Assembly (NCBI RefSeq): GCF_029633865.1
Contig: NC_079212.1
Coordinates: forward strand, 80,940,672-81,004,671
Direction of reading: 5' to 3'
Origin: Lampris incognitus
Lineage: Eukaryota; Chordata; Actinopteri; Lampriformes; Lampridae
Length of the DNA: 64,000 nucleotides
A program made the position numbers and the translations under genes. Under the pieces are notes generated by a model, which had not been told where the DNA came from, ran no database searches, and saw only the letters and a program-made list of their open reading frames with translations. Positions 54,301-64,000 of this stretch are shown one piece after another. Numbering within the stretch: the first letter of the stretch is position 1; each line of letters opens with the position of its first letter.

Positions 54301-55425
54301 CACATGAAAAACTGCATTGGGCACCAGCTTGGTTCCATAGCGGACAGTCACTTGGAGAGAGCCAACCAGATCGATTTTGGAGTCACCATACCCAAAGAGG
54401 ACAGCTGAGGGTGCGGACAGTGGCAGTGAACCGAAAAATTGACTGTAGGTATCAACATTCAGGAGAGACACACTTGCACCGGTGTCCAACAGCAGGGGGA
54501 TGCACACATCATTAATGTTGACTGTGCATGATTTGAATGATACTGGCCCAGAGCTCACCTTGTGAATGACGGCGGTTGAAGACTGGGGGGTGTGGCCCTC
54601 TGACCCAGCCGGGGAAGATCGACAGACGTTGGCGAAGTGATTGTGCTTACCGCAGCTACGGCATGTCTGGCCACGGGCAGGGCAGTTCTGAGCCCTTGAA
54701 ACATGAGACCGAGACCCACAGTTACCACAGGACTGTTGAGGGCGGGGCCGAGAACGCCGTCGTTGCAGTTGCAAGACGTCCCCAATGGAGTCGGCGCCCG
54801 CCTCGCTCTGGTTGGGTTGCGTCCCGAGGGGCAGCCGTGAGTAGAGGGAGGAGTCGTTGGCAGCTTGACTGGAGGTGGCCACTTGCTGTGTATTTAGCAT
54901 AGCAGCACACTCAGCTGCTCCCTCAACCTGTAGTGCGATGGTAATTGCTCTGGACAGCAGCAGATCGTCTTTTTCCAGCAGGAGAGTCTCACGCACCTTT
55001 GCGTTGTTGGTGTGTTCGATTAGCTGGTCGCGAACCATCTCGTCCTGAAGCGCGCCAAACTTGCATGAGCTAGCTAGCCCTCGCAAATTAGCTACGTACT
55101 GCCGCACAGACTCACCAGGCAGTTGGTGTCGCTGACGGAATATAAATCGCCGAAGGAGGGCACTCTGTGGAGCAGCGAAATGGGTGCTCATAAGTCCCAC
55201 AGCTTCGGCAAAGTTTGTGACGTTTCCCAGAGTCCCGAGCACACGATGACCCTCTGCTCCCAAGCAGTGTAGCAACAGAGCCGTCTTCCTAGCCTGGCTC
55301 ACGTCGTCGAGCCCTGAGGCGATGATGTAATTTTCAAAACTATGTAGCCAGCGAGTCCATGGTACCGGAGGCTCGCCAGGTAATGCCAGGAAGGGGGCAG
55401 GTGGTGGGAGAGAGATATCAGCCAT
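51388..55425 (-). CDS. Element J gag-pol polyprotein (intact)
   Basis: ATG at 55425, overlapping the end of the primer region; 1,345 codons, no stop or shift. Rough positions: capsid 15-180; two knuckles 237-272 (CGNCGSRSHVSRAQNC, CRSCGKHNHFANVC); protease LLLDTGASVSLL near 315; RT 470-650 with KLDLRQGYLQVPL, RMPFGLSSAPSCFQ and catalytic AIYLDDIVV near 593; RNase H with FVTCDASATAIGAVLS and LRTDHQALTALL; the integrase zinc region (HEGHLGIVKLKQRCRD, CSACLVSGK); and the integrase core (LQLDICGEI, ITTDNGPQLVS, NGGIERFHQ). The tail has no chromodomain. A single gag-pol frame and a tRNA-Ser primer are typical of the mag branch of Ty3/gypsy. All catalytic residues appear present. Confidence 0.96.
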   Translation of the reverse strand: MADISLPPPAPFLALPGEPPVPWTRWLHSFENYIIASGLDDVSQARKTALLLHCLGAEGHRVLGTLGNVTNFAEAVGLMSTHFAAPQSALLRRFIFRQRHQLPGESVRQYVANLRGLASSCKFGALQDEMVRDQLIEHTNNAKVRETLLLEKDDLLLSRAITIALQVEGAAECAAMLNTQQVATSSQAANDSSLYSRLPLGTQPNQSEAGADSIGDVLQLQRRRSRPRPQQSCGNCGSRSHVSRAQNCPARGQTCRSCGKHNHFANVCRSSPAGSEGHTPQSSTAVIHKVSSGPVSFKSCTVNINDVCIPLLLDTGASVSLLNVDTYSQFFGSLPLSAPSAVLFGYGDSKIDLVGSLQVTVRYGTKLVPNAVFHVARRGANLMGLDLFSALGFSLLDTRGAAILTVATPWQQKWPSLFMGLGCLSAFTHQPLLNPAVKSVIQPLRRIPLALRDGVSAELQQLLEAGIIEPVDASPWVSNLVVAKKKSGGLRVCVDLRAVNKAVVPDKYPLPTSEELTAQFYGSEVFSKLDLRQGYLQVPLHPSSRNLTAFVTHAGVFRYTRMPFGLSSAPSCFQKIMVSVLAGILGVAIYLDDIVVHGPTSEIHDKRLNMVFAALSKHKLTLNAEKCVLSVPAIDFVGFRLSASGVTPLQSNVDAIQAIPEPSSAAQVASFLGMTSYYLRFLPQYSATTAPLCQLLRKDEPWVWSKACSDAVRDLKTQLTSPPVLAHFDISSSTFVTCDASATAIGAVLSQTQNGVEKPIAFASRALNLTEQRYSVGEREALACIWACERWHLYLYGRSFTLRTDHQALTALLSTSGTGHKPLRLHRWSDRLRQYNFSLQFTPGRDNVVADLLSRSVSTPAPQTDTDCVEKDIVQMLHTPLQATVSLQELRAASEQDPVLSQLRTYIQNGWPHKVPEELAAFARVRQELSCWNDTCVARGFCTVVPAALRARVLNTAHEGHLGIVKLKQRCRDLVWWPGIDRDIEALVKDCSACLVSGKTGHQAPPPLQPLAWPSQPWEHLQLDICGEIHGVPHHQRFMVVAYDLHSKWPELTTSGTVTSQIIIDFLDSLFSRWGLPKAITTDNGPQLVSAEFTAYLESKGIRHIRTAYYHPQANGGIERFHQSLKNGLRAHMAQGCSFTQAIRHTLLHYRATQHSTTGVSPASLMLGRELCMPLDRLRPSTPQALPSGVRASVTRQQTRMKHRFDQSKRTRVPDINVSDWVRVRRPHRDNKMASYWSSPLQVTRQLGPATYLLSDGTRWHSSRLRKVSAPPHTAGDTTIAIPSAWRDTPGLHAAPTRAPDIPGPQLPLPSPSPPRPAQPQAAPRPVRTRLRPGHLEDFVSTFHV

Positions 55426-55437
55426 CCTCGTCGCCAA
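55423..55437 (-). other. J primer-binding site (tRNA-Ser)
   Basis: Sense TTGGCGACGAGGATG immediately follows the LTR; TGGCGACGAGGATGG matches the complement of a tRNA-Ser(GCT) 3' end as remembered. Confidence 0.75.
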
Positions 55438-55632
55438 TATTGTATTTTTAAATCACGTCAGGACACAGCGCTGTCGCTCGACAAAACCTCTCCGTGGCAT
55501 TCTTTATTTGACACAGCATCAAAGGCAGACCCGATCAAACAACCCAGAGCCCGCAGGCATCACCAATCGATCCCAGCACAATAGAACAGCACCAAATCAA
55601 ATGCAGCACTGTCGATGTGTGCATACATAACA
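55438..55632 (-). repeat. J 5' LTR
   Basis: 195 bp; nearly identical to 51166-51365. Confidence 0.95.
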
Positions 55633-56214
55633 CTTATGCCGTCAGAACAGCAGGATTACGAGACACTGGCCGCTGCTTTAGACCGACGCTTTGGTCAACG
55701 GGTCTCTACTGACAGCATGCGAGACCGACTGGCCCGCCGGCGCCGCCAAGAGGGCGAGACCCTGGGAACCTATGCAGCAGACGTGCACTTCTTTGCACAT
55801 CGTGGCTACCCCACCTTTGATCCAGCAGCTCGTGACGAGTTAGCCCTGAGTGCCTTCATCCAGGGGCTCACCCAAGAGAGGTTGAAGGAGCACCTCCGCA
55901 TCACGGCACCTACAGCCTTCAAGACTGCATTGGAAGAGGCAGAGAGGGTGGAGGCTGTGATGGCCCCACACAACCAACCACGACCCCGAGTGCGTCAGGC
56001 TGAGGTCAACGCAGATGAAGGAGACGTCGAAAGAGGGGTCGTCTGCCAGGCTTGTCCGTCACCAAAGCAACCAGGACGACGCCAACCACCCTTCAGACCT
56101 TGGTCGCCTCGTGATCCATGCTACCGCTGTGGAAAAGCGGGGCACAAAGCCCGTGACTGCCCTGCCCCTGCACCACGACGCCGTAGCACTCCCCAGTCGG
56201 AAAACTAGAATGGG

Positions 56215-58679
56215 GTGGCACCGCGGGGAGACTGCTACCCAGCCAACCGACCATATCCCCCATTAAGAACTCTTCCCAGATCGGCAGAGTGGGCCACGCA
56301 CACGGTCTCTATCTTTGTTGCTCCATTGGTGGACACCGCTGCTGGGCCCTTGTGGACACAGGGTCCACCATCTCCATTGTGCGTCCAGGGGTGCTGCCAG
56401 AGACAGAGTGGAGGCCCACCACCTGTAAAATCAGAACTGTGACTGGGGAACTAACCAGCATGCTGGGGAAGAGAGCACTGCAGGTGCGGGCAGGGAAAGT
56501 TGCAGCCACCCACGAGTTTTGGTTGGCTGAAATACAAGACCCTTGCATCATCGGGCTAGATTTGCTGACTCGCTGGGGGGCTCTGGTCGATGTGTCGAGT
56601 CATGCCATTCACCTTGGCACAGAGACCCTTCCAGAGAGGAAGGTGGGACGTATCCACATCCAGCCAACTCCACCTGTCACCATGCCGCCGCCGCCGCCCC
56701 CACCTCCACTACCAACCGAGGGGATGACGACACTGCCCAGCCCACCAACAATGACGACGACCCTCATTGAGGCTACCATTCCTCAGACACCCTCGCCGGA
56801 CACTGTTGCCGCCATCCAGGATCTGTATCAGCGGAGCAGTGAAGGGCTGGACCCTCAGCAGAGTCAACAGCTGAAAGACTTGCTCCAACAGTTCGCTTAG
56901 CTTTTCGCTGCACGTGAAGAGGAGTGCACCCAGACCAACCTGGTGCAGCACACAATCGACACTGGTACAACCCCACCCATTAGACTGCGACCCTACCGGT
57001 TAGCGCTTGCCAAGCGTGAAGCTGCAGAGCGGATGATTCTAGAGATGGCTGCGGCCGGGGTGATAGAGCCATCCAATAGCCCTTGGGCCGCCCCTGCCAT
57101 CCTGGTCAAAAAGAAAGATGACACCTGGAGGTTCTGTGTGGACTTTCGTCGGCTGAACAATGCAACTCGCAAGGACTCCTACCCCTTGCCCCGCATTGAC
57201 GACGCTCTGGACCACATCGCAGGGTCACAGTGGTTCAGCTCACTTGACCTACGGAGCGGTTACTGGCAGGTGGAGCTGGCACCAGAAGCCAGACCCAAGA
57301 CGGCCTTCACCATCGGTCAGGGACTCTGGCAGTTTCGTGTGATGCCCTTTGGTCTCTGCAATGCCCCCGCCACGTTCGAGAGACTAATGGAGAGGGTGCT
57401 GGCTCACATTCCCCGCAATCGGTGCGTGGTTTACCTTGATGACCTTCTGGTTCATGCCGCTGACTTCGAGCTGGCCCTAGAGAACCTACGTCAGGTCTTC
57501 CAAGCCATTCGGGGGGCGGGCCTGCGCCTGCACCCCAAGAAATGCAACCTCCTTCGACGTGAGACCAAGTTTTTGGGCCATGTGGTGGGGGCAGAGGGCG
57601 TGGCCCCTGATCCTACTAAGGTGGAGGCGGTCGAGAAATGGCCAGTTCCGCGAAACGTCAGCGAGGTGCGCAGCTTCACGGGGATCGTCTCCTACTACCG
57701 ACGTTTTGTCCGCAACTTTGCCTCCATTGCCAGTCCCCTACACCGTCTCACCGAGAAGGGACGGGAGTTCCACTGGGACGACAACTGTGCAGCCGCCTTT
57801 GCTCGGCTCCGCACTGCCTTGATCACTGCACCCATCCTGGCCCTTCCTGATCCTAAGTGCCGCTTCATCGTGGACACAGACGCCAGCAATGTGGGACTGG
57901 GGGCCGTCCTGTCTCAGAAAGTTGCTGGGGGAGAGAGAGTGGTGGCTTACTACAGTCGTGTCTTGAGCCGCCCTGAACGCAATTACTGCGTTACACGACG
58001 CGAGCTCCTGGCGGTGGTTACGGCGTTCAATCATTTTCGCCCCTATCTCTATGACCAGACCTTTCTCCTGCGGACGGATCATGCGGCCCTGATCTGGCTG
58101 CTCAGCTTTAAGGAGCCCGAAGGCCAGGTGGCTAGGTGGATTGAGGAGCTGCAGAGCTATGACTTCGAGACCCAGCACGGAGCTGGGCGCCTGCACAGCA
58201 ATGCAGATGCCCTCTCCCGTCGTCCCTGCAAGGATTGTAGACATTGTGAGCGCCAAGAGGAGCGAGACAGAGCAATCCTCCAAGTGTCCACCACGCGGCA
58301 GGTTGAGCCAGAGGAGGCGTGGCTGATGGCAATGGACAAGCAGGAGTGGCAAACAGCGCAGGATAGTGATCCCACCCTGGCCAGGGTGGGACAGTGGGTC
58401 GACGCCAAGGCACGCCCCCACTGGCAAGCTGTCTCTGCCATATCGGTGGAGACCAAGGCCTACTTTTCCCAGTGGGCCACCTTGGCCCGGCGTGATGGAC
58501 TGTTGTACCGGGTCTGGCAAGCGCCGGGCCGGGGAAGAAGTGTGTGGCAGTTACTGGTGCCCAAGGACTGGCGCCAACGAGTGCTACGGGCAGCCCACGG
58601 CTCGGTGGGGGCAGGTCACTATGGGGTGGCAAAGACGCTGAACAAACTGCTCCAACGGTTCTACTGGGCCGGATGCAAA
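56215..58679 (+). pseudogene. Element I pol: protease, RT, RNase H, integrase start
   Basis: Protease CWALVDTGSTISIV at about 56340 and IIGLDLLTRWGALVDV. A TAG at 56898-56900 interrupts the linker. From 56943 the frame is open for 579 codons of native pol: RT with SLDLRSGYWQVELAP, VMPFGLCNAPATFERL and VVYLDDLLVHA; RNase H with IVDTDASNVGLGAVLSQ and LRTDHAALIWLL; and the integrase zinc region start (HGSVGAGHYGVAKTLNK). K interrupts right after FYWAGC at 58679. Confidence 0.93.
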
Positions 58680-59978
58680 TGTAACCCACATGATTACATG
58701 TACCCTGTGACGTATGTAAGTTCCACGAGTAGCCTCTAGGAGGCACACTAGCTACAGAGTTTAAACCATACAACAGGCGTCGACAATAGAGAAGAGAAAT
58801 ACGGATATTTAGAAATACGGACAACTGTGACTATGGATACTTGAATTATTGATATTTGAACTACGGATATTTGAGCTACAGGACAATTGAACTACGACAA
58901 AAAAGATCCCTCCCACGAAGCTTCCTTGGTGAGCCGCTAGCCAAAGCTAAAAAGTAAACAGCTTTCTGTGTTCCATGTAATCATAGCCATTTACGTAGGA
59001 TATCTTGATTTTATCCAAAGACAGCTGATCTCCTGTTGAAGGAAGAAGGAAGACCCTTTTCTCTTGTGTTTTGTACGCTGCTGGAATCCTGGTGAGATAA
59101 GAGTTTAAAATCTTGAAATCTAAAGACTGACAATTTTCCATTGGTTGCTAAGCTAAGCTAACCCAGCTAAAACGTATATCTATGATCCTTAGCAGTTCCC
59201 ATATGATTCAGAGCTTTAAAACCAGTCAGGACACCCGGTCCATAGGGTTTATTTGATGTAGGAATGTTAGACATTTTAATATAATAATATGCTTGTTGTT
59301 AAAAAAAACTGTAAGCTCCAGTTGCCACTAGCCACCGAGCCAACTCGGGCTACATGGCATCCATGGAACCCATAGCAGCCAGCTAGACGTGAATTCACGT
59401 TGATAGTGCCGCAGCCTGGCTGCGATGACATTGTTTTTAACTGTTCTTACAGCAATAGGCTGTTGTCATTCAGCCGCATATTAGTTATATGTAGGAAATG
59501 ATTTAATTCTGAGAATTGACTCTAGATTTGGGTATTTTTATTTTGTTTGTAATTGTTTGATAGAGATTGCAATTAATAAGGAATCTGTACAATTTTGTGC
59601 AGACTGGTTTTTTTTGTACCCCGAACAACCCCCCTTGCTACACCGTTTGGAACCCTTGGATACCCCCTTTGGATTGCCCCCATCATCGCCCTGGATTTGG
59701 ATTCATCATCATCGCCTCTACATTAACTTGCCCCTGTGATTGTGGTAGGATCTGGACATTGCACCTTGCACAGATTGGAAGACTGAATCATTCCCCCTTT
59801 TCTTTTCTTTATTATTTTCTTTGAGTGCACTCATACTTTATTTTGGATTATTTTCTTTAATTTGTTAGTGTAGAATATGGCTGCATAAGTAATATATTAG
59901 AAGGGTATAAAATAGAATATAGATAGATATAGACAATAAATAGAATATCAGGAAGAACTTTTAAAAAGTATAATAGAG

Positions 59979-60026
<48 letters not shown>

Positions 60027-60251
60027 CATCTAATTTAGTATTGATATTGAAATAACTTTACTTTGAACTGTTGAAATAAATTGTTTTTTTTTTATTGGAA
60101 ACTATACGCACAAGTGTGTGTGTTGTCTTTGGGGTGAGTACTAGAATCTGGTCTAGAAAAAAACCTACACCAATCTCCACTGAACTTAGACATTAGACTG
60201 TAAACTGTCCCTGCGCAAGCATAGGCCCATTCCCCTGTCGTGCAGGTTACA
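58680..60251. mobile_element. Insertion K (TG...CA, 1.57 kb, unclassified)
   Basis: Starts TGTAACC and ends GGTTACA, short inverted ends typical of LTRs. An AATAAA at about 60075 and an (AT)n run at 59980-60021 are present. No coding sequence was recognised. Flanks CAAA and CAGG are only half alike, so the target duplication is uncertain. It could be a long solo LTR or a non-autonomous DNA element. Confidence 0.55.
59980..60021. repeat. (AT)n microsatellite in K
   Basis: About 21 AT units. Confidence 0.95.
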
Positions 60252-61366
60252 CAGGCATGACACTGAACTTTTTGTGCACTGTTGTGATGCCTGCACTGCC
60301 AAGAAAGGACCAACCAGACGCTCCCATGCCCCTCTACAACAATATCAGGTGGGGGCCCCCATGGAACGGGTCGGTGTGGACGTTCTTGGCCCATTTCCCA
60401 CCACAGACAACGGAAACCGGTACGTCCTTGTGGCCATGGACTACTTTACCAAATGGCCTGAGGCGTATGCGGTCCCAGACCAGAGCGCTGCCACTACAGC
60501 CGAGCGGCTGGTGTGTGAGATGTTCTGTCGGTTCGGTGTGCCCCGAAGAAATACACAGCGATCAGGGGCGGAACTTCGAGGCACAGGTATTCGCTGAGGT
60601 GTGTCAACGCACGGGGGTGAAGAAGACCAGGACAACGCCCCTCCACCCCCAGAGCGACGGACTGGTGGAGAGGTTCAATCGAACGCTCACCACACAACTC
60701 GCTATTGTCACCTCACGGCACCAGCGAGACTGGGACTGTCATCTACCCCTGGTCCTGTGGGCGTACCGGTCGGCAGTACAAGAAAGTACTGGGTGTACAC
60801 CGGCCGCGCTCATGTTCGGGAGAGAAATGCGGACCCCTGTGGACTTAGCCTTTGGCACGCCCCCGGGTACTGACCTTCCCAAGATACCCGGTTTCGAGTA
60901 CCTGCGGGACCTCCAACAACGTCTGGCCGAGGCACATGAGTTTGCTCGGCAGCATCAGGAACAGGCAGGTGCAAAACAAAAGCGGGCATATGACACTCGT
61001 TGTCAGGGCCGCTCCTTCACCCCAGGAGCAAAGGTGTGGGTCTTCAACCCAACCCGGGAGAGAGGAGTCTCCCCCAAGCTCGTCAGCCAGTGGGTGGGGC
61101 CCTGTGAGGTGTTGGAGCAGCTTTCGGATGTTGTGTACCGGGTGAAACTGTGTGTCCGGGGGCGGGTGGTAGTTCTGCACCGGGACCGTTTGGCACCTTA
61201 CCGCCCCTTGGCTGAAGAACCTGTAGATCAGTTTAGCCCACCCGGGACGGTCCCTCCTACACCAACAGGCCCTACCAACCGGACAGACAGTGGGGAACAG
61301 GGACCCGTGCCCCCGCGGCGGCGGAGACGGCTTCCCCTTCGCTATAGGGACTTTGTTGTCGGCTGA
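60252..61366 (+). pseudogene. Element I integrase and C-terminus
   Basis: Resumes after K with ELFVHCCDACTAKKG (second half of the zinc region), the core GVDVLGPFPTTDNGNRYVLV, a one-base shift at about 60545, then IHSDQGRNFEAQVF and LHPQSDGLVERFNR (DDE residues present across the shift). A GPY/F-like module (GAKVWVFNPTRERG, LVSQWVGPCEVLEQ) and a basic tail ending LPLRYRDFVVG follow. No chromodomain. Confidence 0.92.
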
Positions 61367-61401
61367 GGACAGGCGACACGCTGGGGGGGGGGGGGGGGTA
61401 A

Positions 61402-61719
61402 TGTAGCTACCCCGTCAGAATTGTGCCAATTGTCCTGTTTTACCCATCAGGCACTGCTTGCAGATTGTCAGTTGTTATGAAATGTTTTGTAAGTGTTTTA
61501 TGTGGTTTTATGTGTTTATGTGATTACTATTTGTTGTGGTGTAATTGCAGTTGTCATTCTGTTATGTTGTGTAACCTTGTAACTGAAAACCTGAACAACT
61601 TTGTTGTTCGAGTTGATGACGCCCATGTATTGTGTCACATTTCGGTAAGTTGTTGTTTCTCTGTGAGTTCAATAAAGGGGGTGCAAGTTACCTTTGTCGT
61701 TGCTTCTACGTTCGCCACA
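61402..61719 (+). repeat. I 3' LTR
   Basis: TGTAGCTACC to TTCGCCACA, preceded by a run of about 16 G followed by TAA. Confidence 0.95.
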
Positions 61720-62765
61720 GTATAAAATAAACTACAAGTGTTTGTTTAAGGTACTTTTCAAAGAGGAGTAGAGGAATGAAAGCACCAAAACACCTATAAC
61801 ATTTTACTCAAACGGCTGGCATTTATTTTACTGTAACATTAAACACAAAATAGAAAATGAAAAAAAAACCTTTCAGAGCTCTGACAAAATAGCCCCCCCC
61901 CCAAAATAAAAGTAAACAATGTTCATCTACCCGGGTAGTATGTTTTTGTATTAAGTGTGGCGAGATCTCAGCGCTTATCTGCCCGACGAAATGAAGACAT
62001 GTGGAGTAGAACACTTCCGGTTGCTGGCGAGATGTTCCTCTTCACGCCCTCTGCTCGTCTGCCGCGGGTCCGTTGGCGATTTGTTCAATGGACTGTCCCA
62101 AATCATCTCAAGAAAAAAAACAACCGGAGAAAAGAATACAATTCTGGAAAATCCCCGTCAGAATTTCAACCCCGCTCTGTTTGTTACTTGCTTAGAGGTG
62201 GGTTCTGTGGAGAAACCCCTCTAACTATTTCTTTAATTCAATTTTTTCTTTGAGCTCGCGTTTCAACTTCATCTTACTTCTCCCTGCTGTTTTCCGACTT
62301 CGCTCTTCCCTCCCTGAGAAACGTTGCAGTAGGTTTCACTATCTGCAACACCACTACTGCTCTCTGCTGGACTACAATAATATGCAGGTTAAACATATAA
62401 TTAAAATACACCTAGAAATGGGAAATTAGACTGTTAATAACCTAACCCTGCTTGTAGGTTATTTTTGAGTGGGTTACAAGTGCACTATTTACCAATAAGT
62501 GTTTGTGGTAAATAAGACATTTTATTTTATTTCAACAATAAGTAAATATTTCAATTATTTATCTTCTTGTTTTGTCTAATTACTTATAATGTTTTAATAA
62601 GCTAAATGCTTAACAAGGTTAAAGGTTGCCCATTTAATGGGAATAAGTGTATTTAGGAAACTCAGGCTAATATCAAAGTAAGGTTAATTAGTTAAAAGAA
62701 CCTAGGGCCCTGCCCTCGACATTTATGGGGGGAAAGGGGCTACACCTGCATACAATTATTTAAGC

Positions 62766-62845
62766 CTAATATGATCCGTATCATATGGGAATATGATAGG
62801 GCTCATATTAGGATATATATTAGGAATATGATACGGATCATTATC
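62766..62845. repeat. Short imperfect palindrome
   Basis: AATATGATCCGTATCATAT on the left is mirrored by ATATGATACGGATCATTAT on the right; a possible small MITE remnant. Confidence 0.6.
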
Positions 62846-62867
62846 ATCTTCCCACGGAAGGATGTGG

Positions 62868-63305
62868 GAAGATGGCGGCGCAAATTCACGTTTGCCGCAG
62901 CCTCGCAGTGTCTTTGTCCACGTCTGCGTCTAAGTTTGTCTTCGTTTGATGGCTGGGAGAGCTGGCACTGGATCGGCTGAGAGAGCTTGGTCTGCTGCGT
63001 CCTGTAGGCCCCAAAAGACCACGGCCCTGACCGGAGCTGCGCCCGAAGAGGAAACGCCGAGGGCGGTCTGAAAGGACGCGAAAGCGGGGCAGGCTAAGCT
63101 AACTGCTAGCCCATGCAGACTAGCAGTTCCGACTGTCATCCTAGCTGGCGTTCGTTCTCCTGGACAGTGATTTATTTATTTATTTATTTTTAGATATGTG
63201 TTAGTTTGGATATGTGTTCTTGTAGTTCTCATAGTTTTTGGATATGGGTTTTTGTCTTTGTGTTGCACTGCTGTGGTCTGGGGGAAACGATGAAATGAAA
63301 TGACA
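62868..63305 (+). mobile_element. Non-autonomous LINE-derived element
   Basis: Starts with AAGATGGCGGCGC, a 5' leader common to fish L2-type elements, and ends with GGGGGAAACGATGAAATGAA and AATGACAAATTAA, their 3' end. No coding between: an internally deleted, SINE-sized copy. Confidence 0.6.
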
Positions 63306-64000
63306 AATTAAGTGTTTCTGTTTCTGATCAACGTTGGCGCGCGCAATGAGTAGTGGGAGCGACCCAAAGTGGAAGTTAAAAAAATATATCGCAGCCGCCC
63401 TCTGCAGTCATGCTATGGTATTTCAGGTCAACCACGTGATGCCTATCACGTAGCGTGCGTGTCCATATCACGTGCTCCAATCAACAGTTCTGCAACTAAA
63501 ATAATAGCCTTTTGTTTTGCTGCACAAAGGAAAAGAACTTCTCCAAAAAGCCATAAATGTCAAAACAAAAATAATTAAGGAAATTACACAAAATATGGAT
63601 GTACATTACCAAATGGCACAAAAACGTGAAAAGGGGATCCTTCTTGTTATTCACTGCACAATTGTCCTTGCTTGTGTAGCAGTGTGATGTTGTTGCACTG
63701 TATTATGAACAGGGCATGATATATTTTGGAGAATGTTGCATGGGTTGAAACACGGGCTTTTATTTTGGAAGACACAGGTTAGCGTGTTTTTTCAGGGTTC
63801 CTGTGTTCACTCGGTGTTGTTAATATGTGTTAGTATGTCTTTATACAATGTTGTAAATAAGTAATGCTTTATTTGGGCTTTCACATTATGAGTAAACACC
63901 TTTCTCTGGGAAATCGCGGGGGATATATCCAAGCAGAGATTTCTTGGAAAGGCGCGGAATGAGAGCATGTAAGAAACTCATAATGTTAATGTTTCTCTAC
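63306..64000. other. No gene recognised
   Basis: AT-rich sequence to the right edge, probably still kinase intron 3 if the gene is intact. No exon signature seen. Confidence 0.4.

Larger units (their letters stand above)
51166..55632 (-). mobile_element. Gypsy element J (complete, young; mag-like)
   Basis: LTRs 51166-51365 and 55438-55632 differ by two substitutions and a 5-bp indel. Perfect CTTAT flanks (51161-51165 and 55633-55637), a C-run purine-tract complement at 51367-51379, a primer site and one long intact frame. It is inserted in I's gag. Confidence 0.96.
50494..56208 (+). pseudogene. Element I gag (split by J)
   Basis: The N-terminus reads RRSFDVELRQIEDFIECLEK (coiled coil) to about 50640, where a run of C (about 50632-50640) shifts the frame. 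A Pro/Ala/Ser-rich linker follows, partly repetitive (SSPAAxVSTAVS), then the capsid start (SIFKLPRYAGITALEPYLAQ). J interrupts after VLQVLLDL. Gag resumes at 55638 (SEQQDYETLAAALDRRFGQR, AADVHFFAHRGYP, LTQERLKEHL) and ends with knuckle CYRCGKAGHKARDC and a stop at 56208. Without J the capsid frame rejoins exactly. The poly-C shift is the only lesion seen. Confidence 0.88.
50115..61719 (+). mobile_element. Gypsy element I (split by J and K)
   Basis: Plus-strand Ty3/gypsy element with LTRs 50115-50440 and 61402-61719 and the 4-bp duplication GTAT (50111-50114 and 61720-61723). It has a primer site, gag, protease, RT, RNase H, integrase and a G-rich tract before the 3' LTR. J interrupts gag and K interrupts integrase. 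Frameshifts show it is inactive. Confidence 0.93.
50090..62478 (+). mobile_element. Insertion L in repeat H (solo-LTR-like; interrupted by I)
   Basis: Absent from H copy 1. Own sequence at 50090-50114 and 61720-62478, about 780 bp, TGTAAGG to GGGTTACA, flanked by AGTA (50086-50089) and AGTG (62479-62482). No protein coding was recognised. Gypsy I is inserted 25 bp from its left end. Confidence 0.6.
49876..62740 (+). repeat. LTR-like repeat H, copy 2 (interrupted by L)
   Basis: Own sequence at 49876-50089 and 62479-62740, together colinear with copy 1. It ends GGGGCTACA. It may be the 3' LTR partner of copy 1. Confidence 0.65.

Overview
The window is teleost fish genomic DNA. It contains part of a host gene with introns, (AC)n and (ATTC)n microsatellites, tRNA-derived SINEs, fish-type LINEs and Penelope-like fragments, and a very high load of LTR retrotransposons and DNA transposons. 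Nearly all long reading frames belong to mobile elements. The only host gene recognised is the 5' part of a type I diacylglycerol kinase (three coding exons, 34434-35926, + strand). Its remaining exons must lie beyond the right edge, so about 28 kb of inserted DNA would sit in its third intron.

Left part (1-33 kb). A LINE scrap and two microsatellites precede a nest of LTR elements. The outermost is gypsy element D (- strand; remnants at 1882-1942 and 25543-28472). A copia-type element (+, 1943-25542) split D inside its reverse transcriptase and left the 5-bp duplication CGTCC. The copia element was then hit by element E (3062-6902), which carries a solo LTR of family A; by chromodomain gypsy B (-, 8886-24427, duplication AACAG); and by a small solo LTR in its 3' LTR. 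B holds a hAT transposon (9108-12056), gypsy C (12488-16603) and a complete gypsy A (16604-22545). A has mismatched flanks and unequal LTRs, which points to deletion by recombination between two A copies. To the right lie D's gag and LTR, a Penelope-like tail, a MITE with a telomere-like core, and two copies of a LINE (F) with a restriction-like endonuclease.

Middle part (33-44 kb). This holds the kinase exons, a (CA)50 array beside a splice donor, LINE fragments, a SINE with a clear target duplication, a Penelope-like C-terminus, and G, a small non-autonomous gypsy derivative inserted in a LINE tail.

Right part (44-63 kb). An LTR-like repeat (H) occurs twice. Copy 1 contains a tRNA-like insertion (M) and a two-gene PIF/Harbinger transposon. 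Copy 2 contains insertion L, which contains gypsy I, which contains an almost pristine gypsy J (single 1,345-aa gag-pol) and a 1.6-kb insertion K. Between the H copies are a SINE, a possible gag scrap, a long inverted repeat and a rearranged Tc1 element.

The main general observation concerns priming. Elements A, B, D and G each carry, 2 nt from the LTR, a 10-nt site complementary to a segment of their own LTR that lies 30-31 nt downstream of a TATA-like box. This is the Tf1/sushi self-priming layout. The copia element, J, I and H instead show sites matching initiator tRNA-Met (internal), tRNA-Ser, tRNA-Leu and, approximately, tRNA-Thr.
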